From: Flavobacteriales bacterium UBA6049
Lineage (GTDB): Bacteria > Bacteroidota > Bacteroidia > Flavobacteriales_G > Salibacteraceae
Assembly: GCA_002429085.1 (NCBI GenBank)
Contig: DIYR01000222.1
Location: 1 to 5,353 of the forward strand
Length of the DNA: 5,353 nucleotides
Reading direction: 5' to 3'
Below are positions 5,019-5,353 of the stretch, piece after piece. Under the pieces are notes generated by a model. It worked only from the letters and a program-made list of their open reading frames with translations, had not been told where the DNA came from and ran no database searches. The translations under genes and the position numbers were made by a program. Position 1 is the first letter of the stretch. Each line of letters opens with the position of its first letter.

Positions 5019-5353
5019 ATGGCGAAGAGAATGAAAGATGTGACAGCTGAAACTGGCCTGTCGGTTCATACCATTAGGTATTATGAAAAAGAAGGTCTGC
5101 TGCCACCAATTGATCGAGATAAAAACGGCATTAGACAGTTTACAGACGACAACATGTTCTGGCTAGACTTGGTTATTTGCCTCAAGAAAACCAAAATGCC
5201 TACAGAACAAATCAAGCGTATTGTAGAACTCAGTCAGGAAGGTGACCATACCATTCCTGAGCGTAAGGCCATTCTTGAAGCCCATAGAGCAACTATTGAT
5301 GCACAAATTAAAGAGCTGAAAGAAAGTAAGAAAAAAGTAGATAAGAAAATTAA
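5019..5353 (+). CDS. MerR-family transcriptional regulator, 3' end missing
   Basis: The first 111 codons of a MerR regulator, cut by the window end. Residues 3-40 are the winged helix-turn-helix (MKDVTAETGLSVHTIRYYEKEGLLPP), followed by the wing with NGIRQFTDDN and the second helix pair containing WLDLVICLKKTKMPTEQIKRIVEL. Residues 78-111 (HTIPERKAILEAHRATIDAQIKEL and on) are the start of the dimerising coiled coil. The phrase IPERKAILEAHR is characteristic of the Firmicutes-type subgroup that stands next to oxidoreductase genes (AdhR/YyaN-like). The part where effector-binding cysteines would lie is partly outside; Cys54 sits in the second helix pair. The gene follows the SDR by 14 bp with a purine-rich AAAGGGTGAG before the ATG. 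Leucine codons contain no TTA (0 of 9), unlike the SDR. It probably activates its own operon (inference). Confidence 0.88.
   Translation, partial: MAKRMKDVTAETGLSVHTIRYYEKEGLLPPIDRDKNGIRQFTDDNMFWLDLVICLKKTKMPTEQIKRIVELSQEGDHTIPERKAILEAHRATIDAQIKELKESKKKVDKKI

Noticed and set aside
4863..5069. 68-codon minus-strand open frame
   Set aside because: It is antisense to the SDR end and MerR start, with no start signal or recognisable domain.

Overview
The window looks like a piece of an AT-rich Bacteroidota chromosome, most likely a marine or flavobacterial-type organism. This rests on three things: an Omp28-type secreted protein (a family typical of this phylum), start regions that mostly lack Shine-Dalgarno sequences, and an exact match to the phylum's promoter -7 element (TAnnTTTG) in front of the TrmB gene. 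Genus or species cannot be read from the sequence. No RNA gene, CRISPR array, insertion sequence or phage gene was seen.

Layout, left to right. (1) Positions 1-1009, minus strand: the N-terminal 336 codons of an exported Omp28-like thioredoxin-fold protein (WCxxC) that runs into a putative Ig-like (He_PIG) domain and leaves the window. (2) Positions 1010-1100: a compact divergent promoter region with a perfect 8-bp inverted repeat that overlaps both predicted promoters. (3) Positions 1101-1916, plus: a TrmB-family transcriptional regulator, probably translated from a leaderless or nearly leaderless mRNA. (4) Positions 1941-2513, plus: a small secreted protein of unknown function, separated from trmB by a doubled TACTAGTA palindrome. 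(5) Positions 2514-2764: a convergent intergenic region with a strong hairpin terminator (oriented for the minus strand) and a cluster of short CCTAA repeats. (6) Positions 4007-2765, minus: a two-gene operon of a TerB-like helical protein and a class 3 lipase, overlapping by 17 bp. (7) Positions 4008-4272: a divergent regulatory region with two separate palindromic sites. (8) Positions 4273-5353, plus: a short-chain dehydrogenase/reductase followed 14 bp later by a MerR-family regulator that is cut by the window end.

Inferred working logic: the TrmB-like regulator probably controls itself and possibly the divergent Omp28-like gene through the shared palindrome. The MerR-like regulator probably controls the reductase-regulator operon through a palindrome upstream of the reductase. 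This pairing resembles stress-responsive SDR/MerR cassettes known from Firmicutes. The TerB-like/lipase pair looks translationally coupled and may act together, but its role is unknown. Nothing here is proof of a new defence or mobile system. The most noteworthy items are the overlapping TerB-like/lipase pair and the palindromic control sites.
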